Positions 1 to 7,494 of a stretch of DNA of 64,000 bases are shown here, piece by piece; positions within the stretch are counted from its first letter, which is position 1; every line of letters starts with the position of its first letter. Source of the DNA: Fimbriimonadaceae bacterium (GTDB lineage Bacteria; Armatimonadota; Fimbriimonadia; Fimbriimonadales; Fimbriimonadaceae). The translations under genes and the position numbers were made by a program. The notes beneath the pieces are model-generated. The model did no database searches. It saw nothing but the letters and a program-made list of their open reading frames with translations, and had not been told where the DNA came from. The stretch is from the NCBI GenBank assembly GCA_023957775.1, contig JAMLGR010000005.1, forward strand, positions 124,001 to 188,000, in the 5' to 3' direction.

Positions 1-137
1 GCGTGGTGATGAAGATCCGCTTGGGCATCGGAAGGGGAGTTTACCGGTTGCCCTGGGTTGGCCCGGCATTGGCACGGGATTTGCGCCGGGAAGGCCAAGC
101 AATCGTGCGCAACGTGAAATCAACCAAAGGAATTTCG

Positions 138-917
138 ATGAAACCCTGGAGCAACAGAACAGGATGTTGGATGCTCGCCCTGGGACTCGCGGCCTCCGCG
201 ATGGCCCACCGGCCCGAACCGAACGCCTACCTCAACAGACCTGCGCATTCGACGGCGGAACTGGTTCAGCAGGCCAAGTCCGACCCCGCCGTGATGGATC
301 GCTACATGCGCCATTACGGCATGTCGCGCCAGGAAGTGATCGAGTTGCTTTCCGGACTCCATCTGGCGGCGATGGCGCAGGACACACCGATGGCCGTGTA
401 CAACTGCAGCGAGCAGGACGGCGTCATCCGCTCCCGCCTGTTCGTGATCAAGAAGGGTTCTTGGGTTTTCGCGGATGCCTCGGGCCGTCCCGTCGTGAAG
501 AAGACGTGCGGCAATCCGTTCTGGACGACCCCGCCGCCCGCGCCGGACGAAGTGCAAACGGCGACCCTGCCCGCGACCATTCGCCAGGATGAGCTGATGG
601 CGTCGGTCGAGACCATGCCCGTCGCAGAACTGGTCGAGCCCGCCTTCGAGGTTCCCGAACCGCTCCCGTACGCGGTTGCCCCTCCAGTCGTGCCAGAAAC
701 CGAAGCGATTTTTGCGACCCACTCGCGCCGCACGCCGCTATGGCCCTTCATCGTCGGCGGCGTGGTTCTGGACCACCCCGGCGGTGGCGGTGGAAGGAGG
801 CGTCGGAAGGTCATCACCGAGCCTCCCGTCCCCGGACCTGCGGGAGCCCTTGCGTTCGGCATACCCGCCCTGGCCGGAGCCCTTCGGCGCCGTCGGAGCA
901 AGACCCCACGATTCTAA
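138..917 (+). CDS. Secreted protein with PEP-CTERM-like tail
   Basis: Unknown function, 259 residues. The ATG at 138 is preferred because AAAGGA lies six bases before it and because residues 1-20 form a signal peptide (basic start, LALGLAASAMA, cleavage before HRPEP). The middle has a short beta-rich stretch around KKGSWVFADASGRPVVKK and then a Pro/Glu-rich linker. The C-terminus has a VPGPAG motif, a short hydrophobic run and an RRRR end, the layout of a PEP-CTERM sorting tail, although Pro-Gly-Pro replaces the usual Pro-Glu-Pro. Such tails are normally handled by an exosortase at the envelope; none lies in this window. It stands alone, followed by a terminator and a convergent peptidase gene. 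Confidence 0.75.
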   Translation: MKPWSNRTGCWMLALGLAASAMAHRPEPNAYLNRPAHSTAELVQQAKSDPAVMDRYMRHYGMSRQEVIELLSGLHLAAMAQDTPMAVYNCSEQDGVIRSRLFVIKKGSWVFADASGRPVVKKTCGNPFWTTPPPAPDEVQTATLPATIRQDELMASVETMPVAELVEPAFEVPEPLPYAVAPPVVPETEAIFATHSRRTPLWPFIVGGVVLDHPGGGGGRRRRKVITEPPVPGPAGALAFGIPALAGALRRRRSKTPRF

Positions 918-938
918 TTGGGGAAGGGAATACCCCGG

Positions 939-975
939 GGCCCTCGACTCTTTGGGTCGGGGCCTCTTTCTTTTT
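939..975 (+). terminator. Intrinsic terminator after the first gene
   Basis: GGCCCTCGAC and GTCGGGGCC pair with one bulged T around a seven-base loop, followed by TCTTTCTTTTT. It sits between two convergent genes and serves the left one. Confidence 0.75.
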
Positions 976-981
976 GCGACG

Positions 982-2997
982 CTACTTGAGGTGTTTGCCC
1001 CACCACCGGGTGATCTCCCCAAGGCGGTGAAGCCTCAGATCGGGCGGGCCTGAGCGGCTCATTCCGTGCGAGGTGGTGCTCGGATAGCGGACGAAGCGCG
1101 ATTCGATACCCTCTTGCTGGAGAGCGGTGAACACCTGCTCGCTCTGTTCGATGTTGCACCGCAGATCGCCTTCGCTGTGGATGATGAGGGTCGGCGTCGT
1201 CACCCCTTCGAAGTAGGCGATCGGCGACTGCCTCCACAGCGGCGCGATCTTGTCCAACGAACTCCACGCCACGCCCCCGAAGTAACCGTCCTTGTTGAAC
1301 GGGAAGTCGCTGCTTCCCGCCATGGAGACCATGTTCGAGACGCAACGGTCGGTGATGGCCGCGCGGAACTCCTTCGTGTGGCCGATCACCCAGTTGGTCA
1401 TGTAACCGCCATAGCTGCCGCCCATGACGCCTATGCGGCCGGGGTGGATGTAGGGTTGGTGCTGCATCCATCGGGTGACGGTCTGGATGTCCTCCCAATC
1501 CTTGTTGCCCCAGTCGCCGCGAATCGCGGCGCAGTGGGCTTCGCCGTACCCCTTGGACCCGCGCGGATTGGAGAACACCACCACGTACCCCTCTGCGGCC
1601 AGCACCTGGAACTCGTGGAAGAAGGCCCATCCATACTGCGTGTGGGGTCCGCCGTGGATTTCGAGGACGGCGGGGTAGCGCTTGGGCGGCAGATAGCCGA
1701 TCGGCTTCATGACCCACGCCTGCACCTTCACGTCGTCGGTGGAGTCGAGCCAAACCTCTTCGGGGACGCTCAGCTCGATCTCTTCGTAGAACGCCTGGTT
1801 GAGATCGGTCATGCGCTTGGGCCACTCGGGGCGCTCTTTCAGGTCGTAGAGGGCGACCTCGTCGAGGCTGGCCGCGTCGCCGAACGTGCAGGCGAGCCAG
1901 CGGCCGTCCTTCGAAACGTTGCCGGCACCGATGACGTGCCAACCCTTCGTGAGGAGCGTGACGCCGCCCTTCTCGGCGTCGATGAGCCCCACCTGCATCT
2001 CCCCCCGGGTTCCGATCGACGCCACCAGATGCTTGCCGTCGGGCAACCACTCGCAGCTAGCCGAGTGCGACGAGTCGCGCGTATCGCTGATCGTGGAGGC
2101 GGAGAGACAGAAGTCGTCGCCGGCGGTGAGGCACGTCGGGTCGCCTCCTTTGGCGTCGACGACGTAGAGTTTGGTGTTGCGCACGCCCCAGGGATCGTTT
2201 TCGTCGACGTCGCCCGCGTAGGCGATTCGCGTTCCGTCGGGCGACCAGCGCACGGAGCCCTTCTCGCCTTTGGGAAGTCCCTCCAGCATCCACGCCTGGC
2301 CCTTGAGGGACACCCGGTAAAGCTGATCGTTCGGCGGCTCGGCCATGGGCCGCTTGTTTGCGGAGTGCGCGACGATCAGCTCCGTAGAATCGGGAGACCA
2401 GTCGTACGAGTACATCCCGATCGGACACGCGTCGTAGAGCTTCTTCGTCTCCCCGCTCGCCACCTCCACCACGTAGATCGCGTGGCGTTGGGGTCCGAAA
2501 TAGCCGTCGCCGTCGAGCCGGTACCAGATGTCCTCCATCACCCACGGGGGGGAGCTGAGCCCCTTCTCCTCGCGCTCCTTCTTCGCCTTCTCGGTTCGAT
2601 CCGGTTCCTGCTCGCGGAACGTGAAGGCGATCTTCGTGCCGTCCGGCGACCAACGGATGCCCCCGATGGAGCCCTCGGGCAGCGACGTGAGTTTGCGCGC
2701 CTCGCCTCCGTGAATGGAGAGGAGGAAGATCTGGGCCGAAGGCTTTTCTCGCCCGCTCACGAAGGCGATCGCGTCGCCGTCCGGCGACCACCGTCCCGAA
2801 CCGGCGCCGGCCTCCCCCTGCGTCCATTGGGCGACGTTGCCGTCCCGATCCACCGTGTAGAGGTTGGTGACGTACTTGTTGTTCTCGCCGACGTGCTTCT
2901 TGGCGAACAGCACGCGAGCGCCGTCTGGGCTGACTTGGGGGTCTCCGACGAACTGGATGCGTTGGAGGTCGTCGGCTCGAATAGGACGCTTGGGCAT
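982..2997 (-). CDS. S9 family prolyl oligopeptidase-like serine peptidase
   Basis: Probable oligopeptidase or acylaminoacyl peptidase, 671 residues, no signal peptide. The N-terminal half is a beta-propeller with recurring SPDG(T/D) blade motifs (for example WSPDGDAIAF, WSPDGTKIAF, WSPDGTRIAY). The C-terminal alpha/beta hydrolase domain carries the triad Ser528 (GGSYGG), Asp611 (EGDLRC) and His644 (SHGMSR), the expected order and spacing for family S9. The ATG at 2997 (MPKRPIRADD) is the natural family start; the frame stays open far upstream but that extension runs antisense through the next gene. It is divergent from the RibH fusion, and a TATGCT box seven bases before the ATG suggests a leaderless message. 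Confidence 0.95.
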   Translation of the reverse strand: MPKRPIRADDLQRIQFVGDPQVSPDGARVLFAKKHVGENNKYVTNLYTVDRDGNVAQWTQGEAGAGSGRWSPDGDAIAFVSGREKPSAQIFLLSIHGGEARKLTSLPEGSIGGIRWSPDGTKIAFTFREQEPDRTEKAKKEREEKGLSSPPWVMEDIWYRLDGDGYFGPQRHAIYVVEVASGETKKLYDACPIGMYSYDWSPDSTELIVAHSANKRPMAEPPNDQLYRVSLKGQAWMLEGLPKGEKGSVRWSPDGTRIAYAGDVDENDPWGVRNTKLYVVDAKGGDPTCLTAGDDFCLSASTISDTRDSSHSASCEWLPDGKHLVASIGTRGEMQVGLIDAEKGGVTLLTKGWHVIGAGNVSKDGRWLACTFGDAASLDEVALYDLKERPEWPKRMTDLNQAFYEEIELSVPEEVWLDSTDDVKVQAWVMKPIGYLPPKRYPAVLEIHGGPHTQYGWAFFHEFQVLAAEGYVVVFSNPRGSKGYGEAHCAAIRGDWGNKDWEDIQTVTRWMQHQPYIHPGRIGVMGGSYGGYMTNWVIGHTKEFRAAITDRCVSNMVSMAGSSDFPFNKDGYFGGVAWSSLDKIAPLWRQSPIAYFEGVTTPTLIIHSEGDLRCNIEQSEQVFTALQQEGIESRFVRYPSTTSHGMSRSGPPDLRLHRLGEITRWWGKHLK

Positions 2998-3004
2998 GGA
3001 TGCC

Positions 3005-3010
3005 AGCATA
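3005..3010 (-). promoter_or_regulatory. -10 box of the S9 peptidase gene
   Basis: TATGCT preceded by TGG (extended -10 form), seven bases before the ATG at 2997; no Shine-Dalgarno sequence is present. Confidence 0.5.
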
Positions 3011-3036
3011 CCAAACGCCCCTTTTGCCGGAGCGGT

Positions 3037-3065
3037 TTGCGAAAAATCGCACGACGTTGTAGAAT
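3037..3065 (+). promoter_or_regulatory. Sigma-70-type promoter with palindrome before the HTH-RibH gene
   Basis: TTGCGA (3037-3042), 17 bases, TAGAAT (3060-3065), then seven bases to the ATG at 3073, so transcription should begin at or next to the start codon. A perfect inverted repeat TGCGA-AAAA-TCGCA (3038-3051) covers the -35 edge and a third TCGCA lies at 3065-3069. It is a good candidate operator for the protein's own HTH domain. Confidence 0.65.
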
Positions 3066-3072
3066 CGCAACG

Positions 3073-3753
3073 ATGCAAGGAATCGGCTCTCGGATCCGTT
3101 CGCTGCGCGAGGCGCGCGAACCGCGGCTTCGCCAGGTGGACCTTGCCCGGTCGCTCGGGCTCACCAAGGACGAGATGTGGAACATCGAGAACGGGCGGAC
3201 CGAGCCCTCTGCGCGACTTCTGGCAAAGATCGCGAAGGAGTTGGGCGTTTCGGTCGAGGAGTTGGCGCGGCCGGGAGCGCCGGCGGAGCCTGCCGGGAAG
3301 CAGGTCGAGGCGCCGAACGATCGCAATCGCGTCGTCGCAATCGTCGTATCGCGCTGGAACGAGTTCGTCACGCGCGAACTGCGCCACGGCGCCGAACAGG
3401 AGCTGGCGCGATCGGGATGCGCGGTCGAGGTGTTCGAGGTGCCGGGAGCGTGGGAGCTGCCGGTCGCCGTCGCCGCGCTGCTGCGCCGCGGGGCTCCACC
3501 GTCGGCCGTGGTGGCGTTGGGGTGCATCTTGCAGGGTGAGACGCCCCACGCGAGGCAGCTCGCCTCGGATGTGGCCTCGTCGCTGATGCGGCTGCAGGTG
3601 GAGCACGGCGTTCCCGTTGCGTGGGGCGTGCTGACGCCCGACACGCCTGAGCAGGCGATCGACCGCGCGGGCATGAAGCTCGGGAACAAGGGGCGCGAAG
3701 CGGCTCTGGCCGCGCTGGCCATGATCGACGTCTTGGCGGCCGCCGGGCGGTGA
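3073..3753 (+). CDS. ribH: XRE-type HTH domain fused to 6,7-dimethyl-8-ribityllumazine synthase
   Basis: 226 residues. Residues about 7-66 read as a Cro/C1-type helix-turn-helix (RSLREAREPRLRQVDLARSL, then IENGRTEPS and AKELGVSVEEL). After a 17-residue Ala/Pro linker, residues about 84-226 are a full lumazine synthase, which makes the riboflavin precursor from 5-amino-6-ribitylaminouracil and dihydroxybutanone phosphate. Key features are kept: SRWNEF, VPGAWELP, GETPH with catalytic His159, and DRAGMKLGNKG with Arg198. Two active-site Phe positions are Trp here (SRFNEF, PGAFE in typical enzymes) and the usual IRG is LQG. The ordinary enzyme has about 155 residues and no HTH. The promoter palindrome suggests self-regulation; whether it binds DNA is unknown. 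Riboflavin synthase lies 6 kb downstream in another operon. Confidence 0.9.
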   Translation: MQGIGSRIRSLREAREPRLRQVDLARSLGLTKDEMWNIENGRTEPSARLLAKIAKELGVSVEELARPGAPAEPAGKQVEAPNDRNRVVAIVVSRWNEFVTRELRHGAEQELARSGCAVEVFEVPGAWELPVAVAALLRRGAPPSAVVALGCILQGETPHARQLASDVASSLMRLQVEHGVPVAWGVLTPDTPEQAIDRAGMKLGNKGREAALAALAMIDVLAAAGR

Positions 3754-3780
3754 TCGTTCGTTGATCGTTTGTCGATCAGC

Positions 3781-3850
3781 CATTGCGCCCATTGCGCCCT
3801 TTGCGTGAAACATCCCCCGCGCCTCCGCGCCTCTGCGTGAAACTCCCCCG
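3781..3850. repeat. Intergenic short repeats containing TGCGTGAAAC
   Basis: Two nonamers CATTGCGCC followed by two copies of a GCGCC...TGCGTGAAAC...CCCCC unit of about 30 bases. TTGCGTGAAAC recurs in the other orientation at about 36600, upstream of the rhamnosidase gene. Confidence 0.6.
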
Positions 3851-3873
3851 CACCCCCCTGCGCCTCCGAGAGG

Positions 3874-3879
3874 TAGATT
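3874..3879 (+). promoter_or_regulatory. -10 box of the TauE-type gene
   Basis: TAGATT seven bases before the ATG at 3887. The nearby GAGAGG is 13 bases from the ATG, too far for a normal ribosome binding site, so a leaderless start is the better reading. Confidence 0.45.
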
Positions 3880-3886
3880 GCACCCG

Positions 3887-4654
3887 ATGGCCGCTGCCGA
3901 CCCGCTCTCCCTGTTGATCTTCGTCGTCGCGGGGGCGGCGGCGTCGGCGATCAACTCGGTCGCGGGGGGCGGATCCCTGGTCTCGTTTCCCGTCTTGGTG
4001 GCGATGGGTGTGCCGTCGCTGCCCGCCAACGCGACGAACTCCGTGGCGCTGTGGCCTGGCTCGCTTGCGGGCGCGTTGGGGTTTCGCAACCTGCTTCCCA
4101 AGACCGGGCATCACCTGCGCACCCTCGCGATCCCGACGTTCCTCGGGGCCTTGGTGGGCGCCCTGCTGCTCGTCAACACGGGCCAGAAGACGTTCGACCT
4201 GGCGGTCCCCGTGTTGATTTTGGGCGCCACCCTCCTGCTTGCCTTCCAACGGCGCATCAAGACGTGGGCGACCCGGACGTCGCTCCACATCCCGGTGGCC
4301 GGAGGCATGGCCATCCAGTTCTTCGTGGCGGTTTACGGAGGGTACTTCGGCGCGGGGATGGGCATCATGATGCTCGCGGCGTTCTCGCTCTTCGTGGAGG
4401 GGAACATCCACGAGCTGAACGCGATGAAGACGTGGCTGGGCCTGTTCATCAACTTCGCCGCCAGCGTTCTGCTGCTGCAACAGGGGCTGGTCGTGCTCGT
4501 GCCCGCTCTCGCCCTGACGGTGGGGTCTATCGGAGGGGGCTACTGGGCCGCGCGGGTGTCGCAGCGCGTCGATTCGGAGAAGCTGCGCGTCTGGATCGCG
4601 GCGTACGGGTTCGTGATGAGCGCCGTGTTCATCTGGCGAGCCCTGGGACGCTGA
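3887..4654 (+). CDS. TauE/SafE family sulfite-exporter-type permease
   Basis: Inner-membrane protein of 255 residues with about eight hydrophobic segments. The N-terminus shows the family's first repeat, SAINSVAGGGSLVSFPVL followed by PANATNSVAL; the second repeat begins at GGYFGAGMGIMMLAAFSL and includes NAMKTWLGLFINFAASV. Members export sulfite, sulfoacetate or other anions; the substrate here cannot be told. It stands alone between the RibH fusion and the GH78-like gene. An alternative TTG start at 3878 would sit four bases after GAGAGG, but the ATG is preferred. Confidence 0.9.
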   Translation: MAAADPLSLLIFVVAGAAASAINSVAGGGSLVSFPVLVAMGVPSLPANATNSVALWPGSLAGALGFRNLLPKTGHHLRTLAIPTFLGALVGALLLVNTGQKTFDLAVPVLILGATLLLAFQRRIKTWATRTSLHIPVAGGMAIQFFVAVYGGYFGAGMGIMMLAAFSLFVEGNIHELNAMKTWLGLFINFAASVLLLQQGLVVLVPALALTVGSIGGGYWAARVSQRVDSEKLRVWIAAYGFVMSAVFIWRALGR

Positions 4655-4684
4655 TCGCCCATCGTTTGTCGGTTCTCGGCGGAC

Positions 4685-4690
4685 CATACT
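4685..4690 (+). promoter_or_regulatory. -10 box of the GH78-like gene
   Basis: CATACT six bases before the ATG at 4697, with no Shine-Dalgarno sequence: leaderless signature. Confidence 0.45.
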
Positions 4691-4696
4691 CACGGC

Positions 4697-6886
4697 ATGG
4701 CTGGATGGCGCGCGCACTGGATCTCGCCTGCCTACGACCCTCGTCTGGATGTGGGAGTGTTTGGCTTTCGGCGTCGGCTCCAAGTCACCGAGGTTCCCTC
4801 GACCCTGATCGCACGGGTCTCCGCCGACCAGCGCTACAAGCTGTTCGTCAACGGGGAGTTGGTGGTCTGGGGCCCGCAGCGCGGGGATCCCCAGCACTGG
4901 TTCTACGAAACCGTCGATCTGGCCCCGCACCTTCGTGCCGGGGAGAACTGGATCGCCGCGCTGGTTTGGAACTTCGGCTGGATGGCGCCCATGGCCCAGC
5001 ACTCCGTCCGAACCGCGTTCGTCCTGGAGGCGGAGGGAGCATCGACCCCGGATGCCTGGGAGGTTCTGAAGCTCGGCAACTGGGACTTCGCGATGATGCA
5101 CGATGGGGTCGGGGAGTTCTACATCGACGTGGGCCCCGGCGAAGCCGTGGACTTCCGAGGGGCGCCCTGGGGTTGGCGCACGGGCGGGGACTCGCCTCCT
5201 GCGGAGTGGCGGCCGGCCCATACCGTTTGCGCGGCCGAAGAGCGGGGCACCCCGGGCGGCGGAACGCCGTGGATGCTCGTCCCCCGCACGCTCCCCGCGA
5301 TGCGATACGACGTATGCGAAACGGGTCCCCGGGTGCGAAGGGGGTTTCTTGGCGACGAGGGCGGTCCCGAGGAGGGTGCGCTCTCCCCACCTCTGGCCCT
5401 TCGGCCCGGCCAGCCGGTCGTGCTCGATTGGGGCGAATTGCTCTGCGCCTTCCCAAGGCTGACCCTCGAGGGACCCGAAGGCGCGGGGCTCACCGTGGCC
5501 TACGCCGAGGCGCCCTGGACGCCGGACGGCGCGAAGGGGAACCGGAACGAGGTTGCGGGGAAGGCCGTGCAGGGGATGCAGGATCGGTTCGTGCTCGACG
5601 GGACCCGCCGTACGCTCGAAACGCTCTGGTGGCGGACGTTTCGGTACGTGCGCTTGGAGGCGACGCAGACGCTGACGGTCCACGCGTTCGACGCCGTGGA
5701 GACCGGTTACCCCATTGCCGTGGACTCGTCCTTCGAGGCCGACGATCCGTGGGTCCAACCGATTTGGGAGGTGGCCGTGCGCACGGCCGAGCGTTGCGCG
5801 GGGGAGACGTACTTCGACTGCCCCTACTACGAGCAGCTTCAGTACGCGGGCGACACGCGCATCCAAGCCCTGATCGGCTACTACCTTGGACACGACCGCG
5901 CGCTCCAGCGCAATGCGGTGGACACCCTGGGCTGGTCGCAAATGGCCAACGGCCTCACGCAAAGTCGCTACCCCTCTCGACAGGTGCAGGTGATCCCCCC
6001 GTTTTCGGCGTGGTGGGTGCTGATGCTGTATGACCAGATGCTCTACGATCGGGTGGCGTACGACGTGGGGCGCCAGCGGCAAGCCGAGTGGGTGTTGGAA
6101 TCGCTCGAGGCCCACTCCGACGCGCCCGACGCTCCGTTTTGGCACTTCGCCGACTGGGTTCCGGGCTGGCGGTGGGGCGAGCCGCCGCTGCGGGGACGCT
6201 CGCCCATCCACCGGCTCACCCGGGAGATGGCATGGCGAGGGTTGGGCGCGTTCATGGAGACGGCGCCGATGCCGCTGGATTTGGCCATCGAGACCGAGAT
6301 GGCCGCGAGGGGTTTGGAGATGCCGTCGTTCGCTGCCGCGAATCCGCCATCCCCATCGCGCGAAGGCTTCGACGAGGAGCCGAGCGAACACGCCGAGGCG
6401 CTGTGGCGCGTCTGGCAGCGCATGGCAGGGCTCGAGCCCGACCCCTGGCCCGCCGAAGCCTTGGCGAAGGCGGGCGCGGCACGGTGCACCTATTACTTCT
6501 CCTACTACAAGCACCTCGCCATGCGCCCGATCGACTATCTGGCCGGGCTCGCGCCTTGGAAGGAGATGATCGAAGCGGGGTTGACGACGTTCGCCGAGAA
6601 CCCGGAACCGACACGCAGCGATTGCCACGCCTGGTCGGCGCACCCGATCCTCGGGTTCTTCCAAATCGTGGCGGGCGTCGAAAGCGCGGCCCCAGGGTGG
6701 AAGGCCGCTCGCATCGAGCCCCACCCCGGCTCGCTCAGGCGGTTCGACGCGCGCATCGCCCATCCGGACGGGCTGCTTCGCGTGGCCTGGGAGAGCGAAC
6801 GGCTGACGATCGACTCACCGGTCCCTTACGAACTGGTGTGGAGGGGTCGGCGTGAGAAGCGCCCCGCGGGCCAAGAGACCCTCTGA
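4697..6886 (+). CDS. GH78-like (alpha-L-rhamnosidase-type) six-hairpin glycosidase, cytoplasmic
   Basis: 729 residues with no signal peptide. The N-terminal 100 residues are a beta-sandwich like that of bacterial rhamnosidases (AHWISP, then DQRYKLFVNGELV and LRAGENWIAALVWNFG). The middle (alpha/alpha)6 barrel contains CAGETYFDCPYYEQLQYAGD, equivalent to the DCPxRE...GGD catalytic segment of GH78, with Tyr-Tyr-Glu replacing His-Arg-Glu. A C-terminal beta domain (GWKAARIEPHPG) closes the protein. It probably removes a deoxy-sugar or related residue from imported oligosaccharides, alongside the GH31 enzyme downstream. The substrate is uncertain because the motif departs from the rhamnosidase consensus. 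Confidence 0.8.
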   Translation: MAGWRAHWISPAYDPRLDVGVFGFRRRLQVTEVPSTLIARVSADQRYKLFVNGELVVWGPQRGDPQHWFYETVDLAPHLRAGENWIAALVWNFGWMAPMAQHSVRTAFVLEAEGASTPDAWEVLKLGNWDFAMMHDGVGEFYIDVGPGEAVDFRGAPWGWRTGGDSPPAEWRPAHTVCAAEERGTPGGGTPWMLVPRTLPAMRYDVCETGPRVRRGFLGDEGGPEEGALSPPLALRPGQPVVLDWGELLCAFPRLTLEGPEGAGLTVAYAEAPWTPDGAKGNRNEVAGKAVQGMQDRFVLDGTRRTLETLWWRTFRYVRLEATQTLTVHAFDAVETGYPIAVDSSFEADDPWVQPIWEVAVRTAERCAGETYFDCPYYEQLQYAGDTRIQALIGYYLGHDRALQRNAVDTLGWSQMANGLTQSRYPSRQVQVIPPFSAWWVLMLYDQMLYDRVAYDVGRQRQAEWVLESLEAHSDAPDAPFWHFADWVPGWRWGEPPLRGRSPIHRLTREMAWRGLGAFMETAPMPLDLAIETEMAARGLEMPSFAAANPPSPSREGFDEEPSEHAEALWRVWQRMAGLEPDPWPAEALAKAGAARCTYYFSYYKHLAMRPIDYLAGLAPWKEMIEAGLTTFAENPEPTRSDCHAWSAHPILGFFQIVAGVESAAPGWKAARIEPHPGSLRRFDARIAHPDGLLRVAWESERLTIDSPVPYELVWRGRREKRPAGQETL

Positions 6887-6911
6887 GGGCGGAGCGCATA
6901 CGTCTCGCGGA

Positions 6912-7412
6912 TCATCCTGGGGCGGTTCCCGGGGGAAGCTCCCCGAACACGACGGTCGCCCCCTGCTCCGCGGCTTGCAGCGCGCGGAGGTGGAGGAGAC
7001 CCGGGTGCTCGGCGATCAAACGCGCCGAGTTGGCGAGGCTTCGCAGGGCGGCCTGCTCTCCTCGGGCGCGTTCCAGCGCGGCCTCGCCCTCCTTCCGGGC
7101 CAGCAGCACCTTGGCGAAGGCCCGCTTGAGATCGCCTGGGAACGTGATGTCGCGCACGTCGATGCTCCCCTCGAGCTCGAGGCCAAGCTCGGCAAAGCGC
7201 GGCCGGACCCGCTCGGCGATCTGGGTGCCGAGGGTTCCTCTGGCCGCGAGCATCTCGTCCGCCGTCGTGCCGGTCACCACCTCGCGGAGCGCCACCTGGA
7301 CGACCGCGTGCATCGCCAGTTGCCAGCTCTCGTGCTCGAGGAGGGCGCGCACGGGGTCCGCGATGCGGAACGAAACGAACACGGAGACGCGCGCCGGCAG
7401 TCCGTCGACCCC
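6912..7412 (-). pseudogene. N-terminally truncated SPFH/band 7 (slipin-like) gene remnant
   Basis: The frame reads GVDGLPARVSVFVSFRIADP and then a stomatin-like SPFH core and tail (ALREVVTGTTADEMLAARGT, RPRFAELGLELEGSIDVRDI, FPGDLKRAFAKVLLARKEGE, ALERARGEQAALRSLANSAR). Intact slipins have a membrane anchor and about 100 more residues before DGLPVRVS; here a TGA at 7413-7415 directly precedes GVDGLP and no membrane segment is encoded. A GTG at 7382 could start a 156-residue product, but without the anchor and first half of the SPFH fold it is probably nonfunctional. It is the only content of the 6887-7494 gap. Confidence 0.7.
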
Positions 7413-7494
7413 TCACTCAGAGGACGTTCGAGGCTCGACCAAAGCACCAGGGGTGCCGCCCGAGGGTCCGCCTCGGTCAGAATAGGCGCGGACC

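Noticed and set aside
3073-3753. HTH and RibH as two separate genes
   Set aside because: No stop, start signal or ribosome binding site lies between them; a continuous in-frame linker joins the domains.
3776-6763. A 995-codon open frame on the minus strand
   Set aside because: It is antisense to the TauE-type and GH78-like genes, has no family motifs, and is Arg/Pro/Gly-rich as expected from the opposite strand of GC-rich coding DNA.
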